DNA of 64,000 nucleotides from Clostridiales bacterium. GTDB taxonomy: Bacteria; Bacillota; Desulfotomaculia; Desulfotomaculales; VENG01. Within the stretch, counting starts at the first letter, position 1, and each line of letters starts with the position of its first letter. Below the pieces are notes generated by a model. That model ran no database searches and was not told where the DNA came from. It saw only the letters and a list, made by a program, of their open reading frames with translations. Shown here piece by piece: positions 18,198 to 27,586 of this stretch. The position numbers and the translations under genes were made by a program. The stretch lies in NCBI GenBank assembly GCA_021736985.1, contig JAIPEW010000004.1, forward strand, positions 62,001 through 126,000, written 5' to 3'.

Positions 18198-18610
18198 GAC
18201 CTCATGCGAACAGCTATATCATCGATTTCATTTTGCTCTGCCTTATTTTTTTCATATGTATAATTGTTGTACTGGTTTTGCTTGAGATTCTGCAGTATCA
18301 TTTTTTGCCTGCGGACTTTTATGGTTTTCTGCCTGCACTGCTCAAACTTATGCAATGCATCATTTACTTCATTTTTATATTCTGCAACCCTGGCTGATAA
18401 TAACTCCTGGTACATTAAATTATTTACTGCATCGAACCAGCTGTTTGTATCTTGCTGCATAGAAGATTCAAGTTTATGCTTGACTTGCTCCAACTGTTCC
18501 AATTTATTTACATATTCTTTTTCTGCCCGGGCCTGGGCTGCTATGGCTTTTTTTTCGCTAGTTTCCCGGTATTGAAGTACAGTTTCCAGGCGAAACTTAA
18601 ATGAGCTCAT
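18167..18610 (-). CDS. fliJ: FliJ, flagellar export ATPase stalk protein
   Basis: This 147-residue protein is predicted to be almost entirely a helical coiled coil, with the family start MSSFKFRLETVLQYRE and heptad-rich Glu/Gln/Lys sequence. FliJ sits in the central pore of the FliI hexamer and links it to FlhA. It follows fliI by 5 bases, the standard arrangement. Confidence 0.9.
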   Translation of the reverse strand: MSSFKFRLETVLQYRETSEKKAIAAQARAEKEYVNKLEQLEQVKHKLESSMQQDTNSWFDAVNNLMYQELLSARVAEYKNEVNDALHKFEQCRQKTIKVRRQKMILQNLKQNQYNNYTYEKNKAEQNEIDDIAVRMRSWNQTHHTRG

Positions 18611-18615
18611 CAGTA

Positions 18616-19947
18616 TTACCTCCGGGGTACAATGTTTTCCAGCTGCTTTAGAGCATTTTCGTAACTCGATCTTTCGTTTACATCCTGTTTTAAAAATTTA
18701 ATTATACTGTCATAGTGTTTTATTGCTTCATCTACCCTGGGATTAGATCCGGAAGAATATGCACCAATATTAATTAAATCTTCTGATTGCTTGTAGTCTG
18801 AGAGCAACTCTTTAATTTTAGCTGCCTTTTGCTGGTGTTTCTGTTCAGTTATACCGGGCATAAGCCGGCTGATACTATTCAAAACATCTATTGCAGGATA
18901 CTGGTGGCGGGAAGCAAGATCCCTGGACAGTACTATATGTCCATCAAGAATACCTCTCACCGCGTCAGCTATAGGCTCGTTCATATCATCACCATCAACC
19001 AGCACCGTGTAAAATGCAGTTATTGTACCTTCTGCTGATGTGCCCGAGCGTTCCAGCAGCCTGGGAAGCGCGGCAAAAACCGAGGGAGTATACCCCTTTG
19101 TAGCCGGCGGCTCTCCTACAGCCAGCCCTACTTCACGCTGAGCGGTAGCAAACCTGGTAACAGAATCCATAAGAAGCAGCACATTTTTCCCCTGGTCGCG
19201 AAAATATTCAGCAAGTGCTGTAGCTGCAAAAGCACCCTTTAACCTTACCAGTGCCGGCTGGTCCGATGTGGCGCAAACTACAACAGACTTGGAGAGACCT
19301 TCTTCGCCTAAATCATTTTTTATAAAATCAAGCACCTCTCGCCCTCTTTCACCAACCAGGCCAATAACATTAACATCGGCCTCACTATACCGGGAAATCA
19401 TGCCCAGCAGCGTGCTCTTGCCAACCCCGCTCCCTGCAAAAATTCCTATTCTTTGCCCCTTGCCACAGGTGAGCAAGGAGTCTATTGATCTCACTCCGGT
19501 AGACAGCACTTCGCTTATGGGTAAACGTTCAAGTGGATTAGGAGGAGTATTGTCGACGGGATAAGGAACTCCCGGCACACCAACAGCTGGTACGTTCTCA
19601 GAAACGATATTGCCCAGTCCGTCCAGTATTTTTCCAAGCAGGTGATCTCCTGCTCTTACTATAAAAGAACGCCCGGTTGGTATCACTGTACATTCCGGGT
19701 ATATACCCTGCAAATTTCCCAGGGGCATCATGATAGTTTTATCTTCTTGAAAACCTACTACCTCTGCCCAGATAACTTTCGTAGATCCAGGAACATTTAC
19801 GCTGCATACTTCACCAACGCGTGCTTTTATACCCTCTACTTCAACTGTCAACCCGATAACGCGGGTAACCTTGCCTGCTGCTTGCACTACTCTCGTTTCT
19901 CTTACTTTACTGCGCCAACTGGCTATGTGTTCTTTTTTTAGACTCAT
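18616..19947 (-). CDS. fliI: FliI, flagellar export ATPase
   Basis: This 443-residue F1-beta-like ATPase carries Walker A GSGVGKSTLLG at about residue 170, Walker B LLLMDSVTRFA, and the type III ATPase motif GEPPATKGYTPSVFA. It powers unfolding and release of export substrates and is held by FliH. The start overlaps the fliH stop by four bases, which suggests translational coupling. Confidence 0.97.
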   Translation of the reverse strand: MSLKKEHIASWRSKVRETRVVQAAGKVTRVIGLTVEVEGIKARVGEVCSVNVPGSTKVIWAEVVGFQEDKTIMMPLGNLQGIYPECTVIPTGRSFIVRAGDHLLGKILDGLGNIVSENVPAVGVPGVPYPVDNTPPNPLERLPISEVLSTGVRSIDSLLTCGKGQRIGIFAGSGVGKSTLLGMISRYSEADVNVIGLVGERGREVLDFIKNDLGEEGLSKSVVVCATSDQPALVRLKGAFAATALAEYFRDQGKNVLLLMDSVTRFATAQREVGLAVGEPPATKGYTPSVFAALPRLLERSGTSAEGTITAFYTVLVDGDDMNEPIADAVRGILDGHIVLSRDLASRHQYPAIDVLNSISRLMPGITEQKHQQKAAKIKELLSDYKQSEDLINIGAYSSGSNPRVDEAIKHYDSIIKFLKQDVNERSSYENALKQLENIVPRR

Positions 19948-20654
19948 TCAGCTTCCCTCAGTCCCAAGCTTTTCATTACCTGGCACCAGCGGGTATCTAA
20001 AGAAGCATCTACCCTGCCTTTGCCAGATTCAGCTGTACACCCCCCGGGAGTGATATTTTCATCTGTAAGTATATTAATTGATGTACCTGCAGGAACCATC
20101 TTGTGCAGTTCATACAGGTTGTCATGCAGCACATCACTATCTTCAGGATTAATATAAATGGTAAGCTTGTCTCTAACTTTTAACATATCAATTGCTTCCC
20201 TGGTTATAGAAAGTATGGTGTCATTGTCGAGCGAAAGCTGACAGGCAACTATTTTTTCTGCAATATTCATACCCAGTTTTAGTATCTCGCCTTCCATTTC
20301 ATTAAGAGTATGACCCCTTTCTTCTTCAGCCTGGCTTAACACCTGCCTGGCCTGCTGCCGTATCTGCTCTGCTTCTTTTTCGGCACGCTCGACTGCATCC
20401 TGGTAGCCTTTTTCATAACCCTGTTGATATGCCTTTTCTTCGGCCTGCCTGGCTTTTTTCTCGGCCTGCTGGTATGCCTCATCCAGGATTTGCTTTGCCT
20501 GTTCACGGGCTCCGTTAATTAATTCTTCGGCATTCTGGGAAACATTCTCTTCTTCTGCACCTGCCCGGGGCATTCTTAACTGGAGAGTAACCCTGCTGCC
20601 GTTTCCGTTTCCATTGCCGGGTGTATTAGATAAAATTTTAGGTGAGTACTGCAT
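19944..20654 (-). CDS. fliH: FliH, regulator of the flagellar export ATPase
   Basis: The protein has a central Ala/Glu/Gln-rich coiled coil (about residues 45-120, AKQILDEAYQQAEKKARQAEEK type) and a C-terminal V-ATPase E-subunit-like domain (about 125-235). FliH binds FliI and docks it to the C-ring through FliN. The ATG at 20654 follows GGTGGAG and overlaps fliG by 17 bases; the longer in-frame ORF from 20693 has no clear ribosome binding site. Confidence 0.92.
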   Translation of the reverse strand: MQYSPKILSNTPGNGNGNGSRVTLQLRMPRAGAEEENVSQNAEELINGAREQAKQILDEAYQQAEKKARQAEEKAYQQGYEKGYQDAVERAEKEAEQIRQQARQVLSQAEEERGHTLNEMEGEILKLGMNIAEKIVACQLSLDNDTILSITREAIDMLKVRDKLTIYINPEDSDVLHDNLYELHKMVPAGTSINILTDENITPGGCTAESGKGRVDASLDTRWCQVMKSLGLREAE

Positions 20655-21654
20655 CTTCTCCACCCCGAGCAATAATAATTTCTCCACTTTCATCCAGCTG
20701 GCGGATTATCTGCACTATATTCTGCTGCGATGTTTCCACTTCTCTCAGCCTTACCGGACCCATGTACTTTATCTCATCTTTTAGCATATCAGAAGCTCTC
20801 TTAGACATATTCCTATATATAGCCTCGGCTACTTCCTGGTTGGAACCTTTAATTGCCCTGGATAAATCCTTGGAGTCAACTTCCCTGAGTACTCTCTGTA
20901 TAGAAGCATCCGGAAGTTTAACAATATCTTCAAATACAAAAAGCATATTGCGAATATTTTCAGCAAGATCAGTATCTTGTATTTCCAGTTCTTCTAGTAT
21001 AGTCTTCTCGGTTGGCCTGTCTACCTTGTTCAAAATATCTACCAGGGTTTTTACTCCTCCCACCGACTCATCGTGATGCGTAACCACGGATAATTTTTGC
21101 TCCAGGACTTCCTCCACGTTTTCCAAAACTTCCGGCGGAACCCTGTCTATTAATGCAACCCGCTTTGCTATATCAGCCTGAAACTCCTGCGGCAATTCAG
21201 ACAGTACCATGGAAGCCTGTTCTGAATCCAGGTAAGTAAGGATAAGTGCTATAGTCTGCGGGTGTTCATTTTTTATGAAGTTAACCAGCTGCCTGGGATC
21301 GATTTTTCGGATATTGCTAAAGGGCCTTTCTTGAATATTAGCCGATACTTTCTCCATTATTACCCGGGCCTTTTCTTTTCCCACTGCCTTATCAAGCATA
21401 TCATAAGCATATTCCTGGCCGCCGACAGCCATGTATTCCCGGGCCCGGCCCAGCTGTACAAACTCATCCAGCACTTTCTCCTGGGTATCCGAGGGAATAT
21501 TATCCATCATGGATATTTGCTGGCTTATTTTTTCAATATCTTCGTCATGGAAATACTCTTTCAGAATTCTAGCTGAAAGATCTGATCCCAGGGAAATTAG
21601 TAGAATTGAGGCCTTTTGTAATCCATTTATTTGAGATACTGCACACATTTTCAC
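20638..21654 (-). CDS. fliG: FliG, C-ring rotor/switch protein
   Basis: This 338-residue protein matches FliG throughout: an N-terminal FliF-binding domain (NGLQKASILLISLGSD), a middle domain with EHPQTIALILTYL, and a C-terminal torque domain with VLREVDSKDLSRAIKGSNQEV and MLKDEIKYMGPVRLREVE. FliG contacts MotA and generates torque. Its GTG start (21654) directly follows the fliF stop; an ATG two codons in is an alternative. Confidence 0.96.
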   Translation of the reverse strand: MKMCAVSQINGLQKASILLISLGSDLSARILKEYFHDEDIEKISQQISMMDNIPSDTQEKVLDEFVQLGRAREYMAVGGQEYAYDMLDKAVGKEKARVIMEKVSANIQERPFSNIRKIDPRQLVNFIKNEHPQTIALILTYLDSEQASMVLSELPQEFQADIAKRVALIDRVPPEVLENVEEVLEQKLSVVTHHDESVGGVKTLVDILNKVDRPTEKTILEELEIQDTDLAENIRNMLFVFEDIVKLPDASIQRVLREVDSKDLSRAIKGSNQEVAEAIYRNMSKRASDMLKDEIKYMGPVRLREVETSQQNIVQIIRQLDESGEIIIARGGEDAVLT

Positions 21655-23214
21655 TTACTCCTTTAGCCACAATTTTATAATTTCTGCTATTTCTTCCGGT
21701 TTTTCCTTAGCATGTTTTCTTATTTTGTCACGGGTATCGGGCTCAGTTGGAATAATCGGTTCTTCCGGCTCAGGTGGGGGTGCAGGAGCGGGCACCGGCG
21801 GTTTTTCTTTTTTCCTGGCCTTGCGTCGCCTGCCGCGCAGGATAAAAAACAATAAAAGCAATACCAATAACAATCCCACAGCTATTGAACCGGCTATCCA
21901 CAAACCTTTTGACGAAAAATCCAGTAAATTTTGCTCCTCAGTTTTTTGTTCAGTTTGCTTGTTAAAAGCATCTTCTAAACCGGTCTCAAAAGGTATACTG
22001 GAAACAGTAATTTGATCCCCCCTGGTTGCATCATAGCCTACTGCCGAGGCAACCAGGTTCTGTATTTTTCCCAACTTTTGATTAAGCTCCTCCTGGGTAC
22101 TGACTTCGCCCAGTGACTTTTCATCAATAACCAGGGCAATAGACAGGCGGTTTACTTCCCCGGGACTTTTTACCATTGTCTTCTTATATATATCTACCTC
22201 GTAATTAGTAATATCCTTGCTGCTGTTATATGTACTGCCGCTGCTGTTTTCACTTAATCCAGGAAAACCGCTGTTTTCACCATTGTCAGGTGGAACACCT
22301 TCAGCGGAACCACTTCCAGCGCCTTCTTCAGTTGTGTTTTGCTCACTTACTACAGCCCCGGGACCGTGCACAGTGCTGCTGGATTTCTTCTGGTCAAAAT
22401 TTAAATCCGCGGTAACCATGGCCACCGCCTCTCCGGGGCCCAAAATGCGGGTAAGCAGTTGGCGAAGTCGCCCTTCAAGCTGCGTTTCAAATTTTCTTTC
22501 CAGCTGCTGATGGTTAGCTGGTTGCTTATAATTTGAATTATTTCCCTGCTGCAGGTTATTGTTTAATATGTTGCCTTCCATATCAATTATGTTTACATTT
22601 TTCGAACTTATTCCCTGAACACTACCCGTTACTAGGTCTACTATCCCGCTTACCTGTTCGGCTTTGAGCTGTACAGAAGAACTCAGCTTAAGCGCTACTG
22701 CCGCTGATGGACTACTTTTTTCGTCGGAAAAAAGATTATCTTCCGGTAAAACAAGATGGACTCTTGCCTGCTGCACACCATCCATGTCAACTATAGTACG
22801 GCGCAGTTCTTCCTGCAGAGCCCTCTGGTATGCTACTTTTTGCTCAAAATCACTGATGCCAAACTTCTGTTTATCAAACAATTCAAAACCTTTACCACTA
22901 CCAACCAGAACCCCGGAACTTGCCAGTTTAACCCTGATATTGTGCACCCTGTCCTGGGGTATTTCCAGCGTTTGGCCATCATTTGTGAGCTTATATGAAA
23001 CACCCATCGAATCAAGTTCTTCTGTGATTTCACCTGCTTTTGCCGGATCCAACTGAGTAAAGAGCGGAGCATATGTAGGAGTTAACATTATTTTAAAAAG
23101 GAAGCTTAAAGTAACCAATACAGCAACACAAGCAATCAACATGCCAATTTTACGCGCATTATTCTGGGACTGCCACCACTCCCGCAACCTGGCAAGCAGG
23201 TTATTGGGGCTCAT
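21655..23214 (-). CDS. fliF: FliF, flagellar MS-ring protein
   Basis: This 519-residue protein has membrane helices near residues 22-44 and 435-455 flanking the ring-building domains. RBM1 and RBM2 contain YAPLFTQLDPAKAGEI and VHLVLPEDNLF. The tail after the second helix is Pro/Glu-rich and ends with the FliG-binding helix. FliF forms the MS ring that nucleates the whole basal body. fliE lies 18 bases upstream and fliG starts at its stop codon. Confidence 0.96.
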   Translation of the reverse strand: MSPNNLLARLREWWQSQNNARKIGMLIACVAVLVTLSFLFKIMLTPTYAPLFTQLDPAKAGEITEELDSMGVSYKLTNDGQTLEIPQDRVHNIRVKLASSGVLVGSGKGFELFDKQKFGISDFEQKVAYQRALQEELRRTIVDMDGVQQARVHLVLPEDNLFSDEKSSPSAAVALKLSSSVQLKAEQVSGIVDLVTGSVQGISSKNVNIIDMEGNILNNNLQQGNNSNYKQPANHQQLERKFETQLEGRLRQLLTRILGPGEAVAMVTADLNFDQKKSSSTVHGPGAVVSEQNTTEEGAGSGSAEGVPPDNGENSGFPGLSENSSGSTYNSSKDITNYEVDIYKKTMVKSPGEVNRLSIALVIDEKSLGEVSTQEELNQKLGKIQNLVASAVGYDATRGDQITVSSIPFETGLEDAFNKQTEQKTEEQNLLDFSSKGLWIAGSIAVGLLLVLLLLFFILRGRRRKARKKEKPPVPAPAPPPEPEEPIIPTEPDTRDKIRKHAKEKPEEIAEIIKLWLKE

Positions 23215-23232
23215 TCGATCACTCCTACGCTG

Positions 23233-23526
23233 TTATACATTCATTTGCATTATTTTTTGATATGATTCCACCATTTTATTGCGCACCTGTACAGCCAGCT
23301 GCATATCAAATTTTGCCTCGTCTACTGCAGTTATTACCTGGTGTATATTTTTTGCATCTCCTGTTAAAAATTCTTTTACTGACTGGTCCGCCTGCAGCTG
23401 GCCCTGGTTCAATTTTCCAACGGCTGTGTTTAACATGCTGGCAAAAGATTGTCCTTTATTATCCCCTTCATTACGGCTGCTTACCGGCAATGTCAAGGGC
23501 TGGGATACTATCGGATCTATAGACAA
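23233..23526 (-). CDS. fliE: FliE, MS ring-rod junction protein
   Basis: This 97-residue protein has a variable N-terminus and the conserved helical C-terminus with QADQSVKEFLTGDAKNIHQV and LAVQVRNKMVESYQKIMQM. FliE connects the MS ring to the rod and is an early export substrate. It lies between flgC and fliF in the universal order. Confidence 0.95.
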   Translation of the reverse strand: MSIDPIVSQPLTLPVSSRNEGDNKGQSFASMLNTAVGKLNQGQLQADQSVKEFLTGDAKNIHQVITAVDEAKFDMQLAVQVRNKMVESYQKIMQMNV

Positions 23527-23555
23527 ACGTTATTCTCCTTTCTGCTTGTGATCAA

Positions 23556-23993
23556 TTATCCACGCCCCATTTGAATGGCAGCGCTTATAATTTGTTTGGC
23601 CGAACTATTAACAGCGGCATTAGCCTGGTAAGCTCTAGTTGCTGCCATCATGTTGGCCATTTCAGTGGTAATATTTATATTAGGATAAGCCACATATCCT
23701 TCTTTACCAGCATGCGGGTGAGAAGGTTTATAAACCATCCTGGGATCATTATTATCATGCAATATCTGGGTTACTGTAACTCCTTCAGATTTATGCCCAA
23801 ATTGTGCAGGATTTTTATCTAGTTCATTTTTCAGTACCTGGGAAAAAACGGGTGCCTGGCGCTTGTACACCTGTGCAGTATTGCTCCCGGGCCGGCCTGT
23901 ACTTTTCATATTAGCTATATTATTAGAGATTGTATCCAACCACAACCTGTTTGCCGTCATACCGGATCCGCTTATTTTCAATGATTCAAACAT
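23556..23993 (-). CDS. flgC: FlgC, proximal rod protein
   Basis: This 145-residue protein shows the rod N-terminus (MFESLKISGSGMTANRLWLD, SNNIANMKSTGRPGSN) and the C-terminal helix TEMANMMAATRAYQANAAVN. The segment KPSHPHAGKEGYVAYPNIN is a FlgC signature. It follows flgB by only 6 bases. Confidence 0.97.
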   Translation of the reverse strand: MFESLKISGSGMTANRLWLDTISNNIANMKSTGRPGSNTAQVYKRQAPVFSQVLKNELDKNPAQFGHKSEGVTVTQILHDNNDPRMVYKPSHPHAGKEGYVAYPNINITTEMANMMAATRAYQANAAVNSSAKQIISAAIQMGRG

Positions 23994-23999
23994 AATTAA

Positions 24000-24398
24000 T
24001 TACCCTCCGCGTACTATATAATTCATTATGGATTTTCTTTTACTAAATAACTGGCCAGTTACCTGGTAATGAAGCGAATTTTTAGAAAGCCTATTCATTT
24101 CAGTGTCAATATCTACATTATTATCCCCTGCTGTCATAGTCGTATTGTTTACCTCTACAACTTTAGGCTGAGCATTAGATACGCTTGATGTTTGAGGTAA
24201 ATGCCTGGGATGTGTAGTTAAAAGGCCTTGTTGATCCTGGTTCAATGCTTTATTTAACTGGTCCTTAAATTGAACTTCTGATTTTTTAAAACCAGGAGTA
24301 TTTATATTAGCAATATTATCTGCAGTTACTTTTTGGCGGGTATTGCATGCATCAAGCTGCTTAATCAAAGCCGCGTTTACCTCGCTGTTAAAAAACAT
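24000..24398 (-). CDS. flgB: FlgB, proximal rod protein, first gene of the fla/che operon
   Basis: This 132-residue protein has the rod motif TADNIANINTPGFKKSEVQF and the C-terminal signature NNVDIDTEMNRLSKNSLHYQV. It is the first gene of the long minus-strand operon, with a promoter about 150 bases upstream. The ATG is preceded by GAGGTG at a normal distance. Confidence 0.96.
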   Translation of the reverse strand: MFFNSEVNAALIKQLDACNTRQKVTADNIANINTPGFKKSEVQFKDQLNKALNQDQQGLLTTHPRHLPQTSSVSNAQPKVVEVNNTTMTAGDNNVDIDTEMNRLSKNSLHYQVTGQLFSKRKSIMNYIVRGG

Positions 24399-24544
24399 GC
24401 AGCTTCACCTCGCTGTATGTATAATTTTAGAACATTTTAGCTGAATGTGTATCCATTTCTTGAGTATTATTCAACAAAAAAATATAGTTCTCCTGCCAAT
24501 TTCTCAGATTTTAACAATAACATAGGTTTATAACCTCAAACAGT

Positions 24545-24573
24545 ACAATATTTTACATGCAGTTCAAAGTCAA
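24545..24573 (-). promoter_or_regulatory. Candidate housekeeping (sigmaA-type) promoter of the fla/che operon
   Basis: On the minus strand TTGACT (24568-24573) is followed after 17 bases by TATTGT (24545-24550). It lies between the flaG terminator and flgB, leaving a 5' leader of roughly 135 bases. No sigma28-type element was seen here, which fits an early operon that encodes sigma28 itself. Confidence 0.6.
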
Positions 24574-24613
24574 TACATTGTTCTATAAATTTTGTTAAAT
24601 ATCTTAAGTACAT

Positions 24614-24640
24614 AAAAAAAACCGCCTTTTCAGGCGGGTT
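24614..24640 (-). terminator. Intrinsic terminator after flaG
   Basis: On the minus strand CCGCCT pairs with AGGCGG across a four-base loop, followed by a run of eight T. It overlaps the flaG stop codon and separates the fliD-fliS-flaG operon from the fla/che operon. Confidence 0.9.
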
Positions 24641-25007
24641 AAACAAATTCGTCAACTAGCAGCCCCAGCATTTCTTTTACATAAGCAACCATATCAAGCG
24701 TCTTGTCCGGCGGAATTTTTCGTATAACTTCTTCCGTTTTAGCATTTATAACAGCAACCTGCCATTCATGGCTTTCTTCATGCAAATGGAAACGCAGATT
24801 TGTGCGATATGTTTCCATTGTTTCATTTAATCTCTCTACTGCATCTTTCACATCTTCTTTAGTTAGTTTTTGCTTGCTTTCATCATAATTTTCTTTTATA
24901 TTCTGCAGTTCTTTTATGGTTTTACGAAAATTGTATTTGGCCTGGTCGTTACAGTTTGTTTTATTAGACGAAATAAAATCCGAAGGTTCTACCCCTTGTA
25001 TTTTCAT
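24639..25007 (-). CDS. flaG: FlaG family protein
   Basis: This 122-residue protein ends with the FlaG domain: VERLNETMETYRTNLRFHLHE, then a beta hairpin and the motif VIRKIPPDKTLDMVAYVKEMLG. FlaG proteins are linked to filament length control and lie beside fliD in many bacteria. It is the last gene before a strong terminator. A second, more diverged FlaG-like gene is found at 51949-52338. Confidence 0.88.
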   Translation of the reverse strand: MKIQGVEPSDFISSNKTNCNDQAKYNFRKTIKELQNIKENYDESKQKLTKEDVKDAVERLNETMETYRTNLRFHLHEESHEWQVAVINAKTEEVIRKIPPDKTLDMVAYVKEMLGLLVDEFV

Positions 25008-25025
25008 CCCGGGCCCCCTTTAAAG

Positions 25026-25466
25026 TTATTTTTTATTATCTACAAAAAAACCTTGAACTTGCCGGGACCTTTTTGCGTATGTATTAAACGAGAGCTTGCC
25101 GGCTTGCAGGGACTTCATCTGTTTTTTAAGATAAAATTTAAACTCGTTTAGGCGGGAATTATCCTCCCTGTCAATTTCTTGTACTTCTTTTAGCATAGAT
25201 ACTATTTCATTTTTAATCTCTTGAATGCTGCTGTTTTTACTTTGTACTTCATTAACTTCAGACCCTGAAATTTCTTTATCCAGCTCATCTACTTTATTAA
25301 TATATTCTGCGCGGCTGTTAATTAATTCTTCAACTTTTTTTATACGCTCGGCTCTTGCAAGTTTTTCATCTTTTAACACCATATTCTTTTGATGCGTTAA
25401 ATCCAGGTAGTTTTTTACCAGGTCTCTTTTATTAGTGTATAGTTCTACTAAAAATTGATTACCCAT
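25026..25466 (-). CDS. FliT-like flagellar chaperone (coiled coil)
   Basis: This protein of about 146 residues is predicted to be helical and highly charged, with no membrane segment. Position and size, directly after fliS and before flaG, match FliT, the FliD chaperone, but sequence motifs are weak. The ATG at 25466 follows AGGGGTG; a GTG two codons earlier lies inside that site. A role as a FliD or flagellin export chaperone is inferred from context. Confidence 0.6.
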   Translation of the reverse strand: MGNQFLVELYTNKRDLVKNYLDLTHQKNMVLKDEKLARAERIKKVEELINSRAEYINKVDELDKEISGSEVNEVQSKNSSIQEIKNEIVSMLKEVQEIDREDNSRLNEFKFYLKKQMKSLQAGKLSFNTYAKRSRQVQGFFVDNKK

Positions 25467-25474
25467 TAACACCC

Positions 25475-25855
25475 CTACTTTTTACCTGCAGTTTGCTTTA
25501 CAGCCTGGCCCCAGGCATCTCTCAGTTCTTCTGCCAGGCCCAGGACTTCTTCCAGAATACTTTTATCTTTATGTATATTTGCCTGCATTAAACGGGTACT
25601 CATAAAATCATACAAGCTAATCAAGTTGTTAGAGACCTCGTAATCTGTATCCAGGGTCTCAGTTAAGTAATTGATTATATTCTGGGCCCGTATTATATAA
25701 TTATTAGCATTTTCTATGCTATTTTCATCAACTGCTTTCATCCCCTGCTTTATAAACCTGACCATGCCGTTGTAAAGCTGCAGCGTCAGTTCACCCGGTG
25801 TAGCACTATTTACAGCGTTCTGCTGGTACTGCTGGTAAGGATTTGCGTTTAACAA
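25475..25855 (-). CDS. fliS: FliS, flagellin export chaperone
   Basis: This 126-residue protein has the FliS start NPYQQYQQNAVNSATPGELTLQLYNGMVRFIKQ (key motif ATPGELTLQLYNG) and the typical all-helical body with LISLYDFMSTRLMQANI. FliS binds the flagellin C-terminus and prevents premature polymerisation; in Bacillus it also affects FliW. It lies 20 bases after fliD. Confidence 0.95.
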   Translation of the reverse strand: MLNANPYQQYQQNAVNSATPGELTLQLYNGMVRFIKQGMKAVDENSIENANNYIIRAQNIINYLTETLDTDYEVSNNLISLYDFMSTRLMQANIHKDKSILEEVLGLAEELRDAWGQAVKQTAGKK

Positions 25856-25875
25856 TTATATTCACTCCTTATATT

Positions 25876-27414
25876 TTACATGCTCATTCCGCCGCCGAGC
25901 TGCTGGGATAACCACGCGCTCTGCTGATTTGCTTTTTGAATAGCCTGCTCCATGCGGGTGAATTGATCCCAGTAACGTTCTTCGGTCTTTTCAAGTCGTT
26001 CTTCTTTTACATCAATACGATCTTCCACGCGTTCTATCTTATTACCAAGAAAGCTGTCGTCAGTAAGGGAAAAATCATTACTGCTGCCGGCCTTGTCTGA
26101 AATCCTGTCCATACCGTTTTCTATATCTTCGTATAAACGCCTGGCAACTCCCATCTCGCTGTATTCTTCAGATTCCGGGTCTTTTGTAAATAAATCCATT
26201 ACGTCTTCTGGATTATTTTCAACTGCACTGCGAAGTACATCCTCATCTATCACCAGCTGATCTGAATTATAATCCCTGGTTGTTTTAATGCCGATTTCAG
26301 AGAGATTATTATAATCACCTTCTGTATCTACCACGGTAGACATGGTCATGCGCATCTTATTAGATATGTTTGACAGAACAGAATCATTATGCAGCAGCCC
26401 GCTCTTTGCTTTTTCAATCCACTTGTTTATCTGGTCATCAGTAAGCTCTTCACGCTGGGCATCCGTAAGCGGCTGGTAGTCGCTGTAATATGGTTCATCC
26501 AGTTCGTCATTTATATTTTTTATAGTCTTATTATACTTGTCTATAAAAGAAGTAATATTATCCACTATTTTATCTGTATCACGACTCACATTTACCGTAA
26601 CTTCAGAACTCGTGGTGTTATTTAAATTATAAGTTACATTATTTAATGTAATTCTATTGCTGGAAAACTCGTTATTATACTCAACATCATCAATTGTAAT
26701 ATTTGCATCCTTACCTGCAGTTACAGCTGCATCACCACTGTAGCTGCCATCGGCAGTATTTATGTTACTGTTAGAATTACTGGTTAACGCCAGCTGGTCC
26801 GCAAACCAGTTATTCCTAACCGTAATTTGTTGATCTTCTCCAGTATCTTTGGTACTTAAATAAAAACGATCAACAGTTTTATCATAAGAAGCTTGCACGT
26901 TAAAATCATCATGTGAGCTTTCATAACTATTTATCTTGTCAACCAAGTTATAAATACTTTCGTTGTCAGTATCTATTTCAAATAATACATCATTAATTTC
27001 TATTTCACGCTCACCCCAAACACCGAGCTGGCTGCTCAGTGTAGACAGATCATCACTGGACCCCATCTTATCGCTGGTAACTGATGCCCCGGATGCCAGC
27101 TGGTCCACTTTTATCCTGTGCACACCTTCAAGTGCACTTGGACTTGCAGATGCAGTTACAGCACTTTCATCAGAAGAAGTCGCGCTGCTTACCATGTAGC
27201 TGCTCTGCAGTTTCATATCAAAAGCAGTATCTTCAAAACTTCGCAGCTTTTTGTTTATGTCGCGATAGTCTTGCTGCTTCCACTCCAATTCCTGCTTTTG
27301 CTGCTTCATCTTATCCAGCGGCTTGCGCTCAGCTTCCATAAGCTTTTCTATCTTAGAATCTATGTCCATTCCGGAGGCAAGTCCCCCGATGTGAAAACTG
27401 GAACCAATACTCAT
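25876..27414 (-). CDS. fliD: FliD, flagellar filament cap
   Basis: This 512-residue protein has the FliD N-terminal domain (SGMDIDSKIEKLMEAERKPLDKM) and the C-terminal domain (KIERVEDRIDVKEERLEKTEERYWDQFTRMEQ). A flagellin-hook-IN type repeat sits in the middle (NITIDDVEYNNEFSSNRITLNNV). FliD caps the filament and inserts flagellin subunits. It heads its own operon behind a sigma28-like promoter. Confidence 0.95.
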   Translation of the reverse strand: MSIGSSFHIGGLASGMDIDSKIEKLMEAERKPLDKMKQQKQELEWKQQDYRDINKKLRSFEDTAFDMKLQSSYMVSSATSSDESAVTASASPSALEGVHRIKVDQLASGASVTSDKMGSSDDLSTLSSQLGVWGEREIEINDVLFEIDTDNESIYNLVDKINSYESSHDDFNVQASYDKTVDRFYLSTKDTGEDQQITVRNNWFADQLALTSNSNSNINTADGSYSGDAAVTAGKDANITIDDVEYNNEFSSNRITLNNVTYNLNNTTSSEVTVNVSRDTDKIVDNITSFIDKYNKTIKNINDELDEPYYSDYQPLTDAQREELTDDQINKWIEKAKSGLLHNDSVLSNISNKMRMTMSTVVDTEGDYNNLSEIGIKTTRDYNSDQLVIDEDVLRSAVENNPEDVMDLFTKDPESEEYSEMGVARRLYEDIENGMDRISDKAGSSNDFSLTDDSFLGNKIERVEDRIDVKEERLEKTEERYWDQFTRMEQAIQKANQQSAWLSQQLGGGMSM

Positions 27415-27453
27415 TTTTTTACCTCCGTTAATACACTGTTACTTCTTATTTTT

Positions 27454-27481
27454 ATATTCGACATAACACTGTAAATCTTTA
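27454..27481 (-). promoter_or_regulatory. Candidate sigma28 (SigD) promoter of the fliD operon
   Basis: On the minus strand TAAA (27478-27481) is followed after 16 bases by TCGAATAT (27454-27461). This resembles the SigD consensus TAAA-N15/16-CCGATAT and is close to the element before flagellin 2 (TAAA-N16-CCGAATAC). The start of fliD lies about 40 bases downstream. Confidence 0.65.
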
Positions 27482-27586
27482 GAGTTTAAATCAATATTTT
27501 ATTCATTACTGTTCTTCAACTTTTTTTGCAATGCACTTGTTTAAAATACAAAGTTAAGATAAACTTTTTCCTGCAGGGGTGATAAC

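Noticed and set aside
24399-24544. Possible c-di-GMP (GEMM) riboswitch in the fla/che leader
   Set aside because: The leader lacks the conserved GEMM core and no matching stem arrangement was found.
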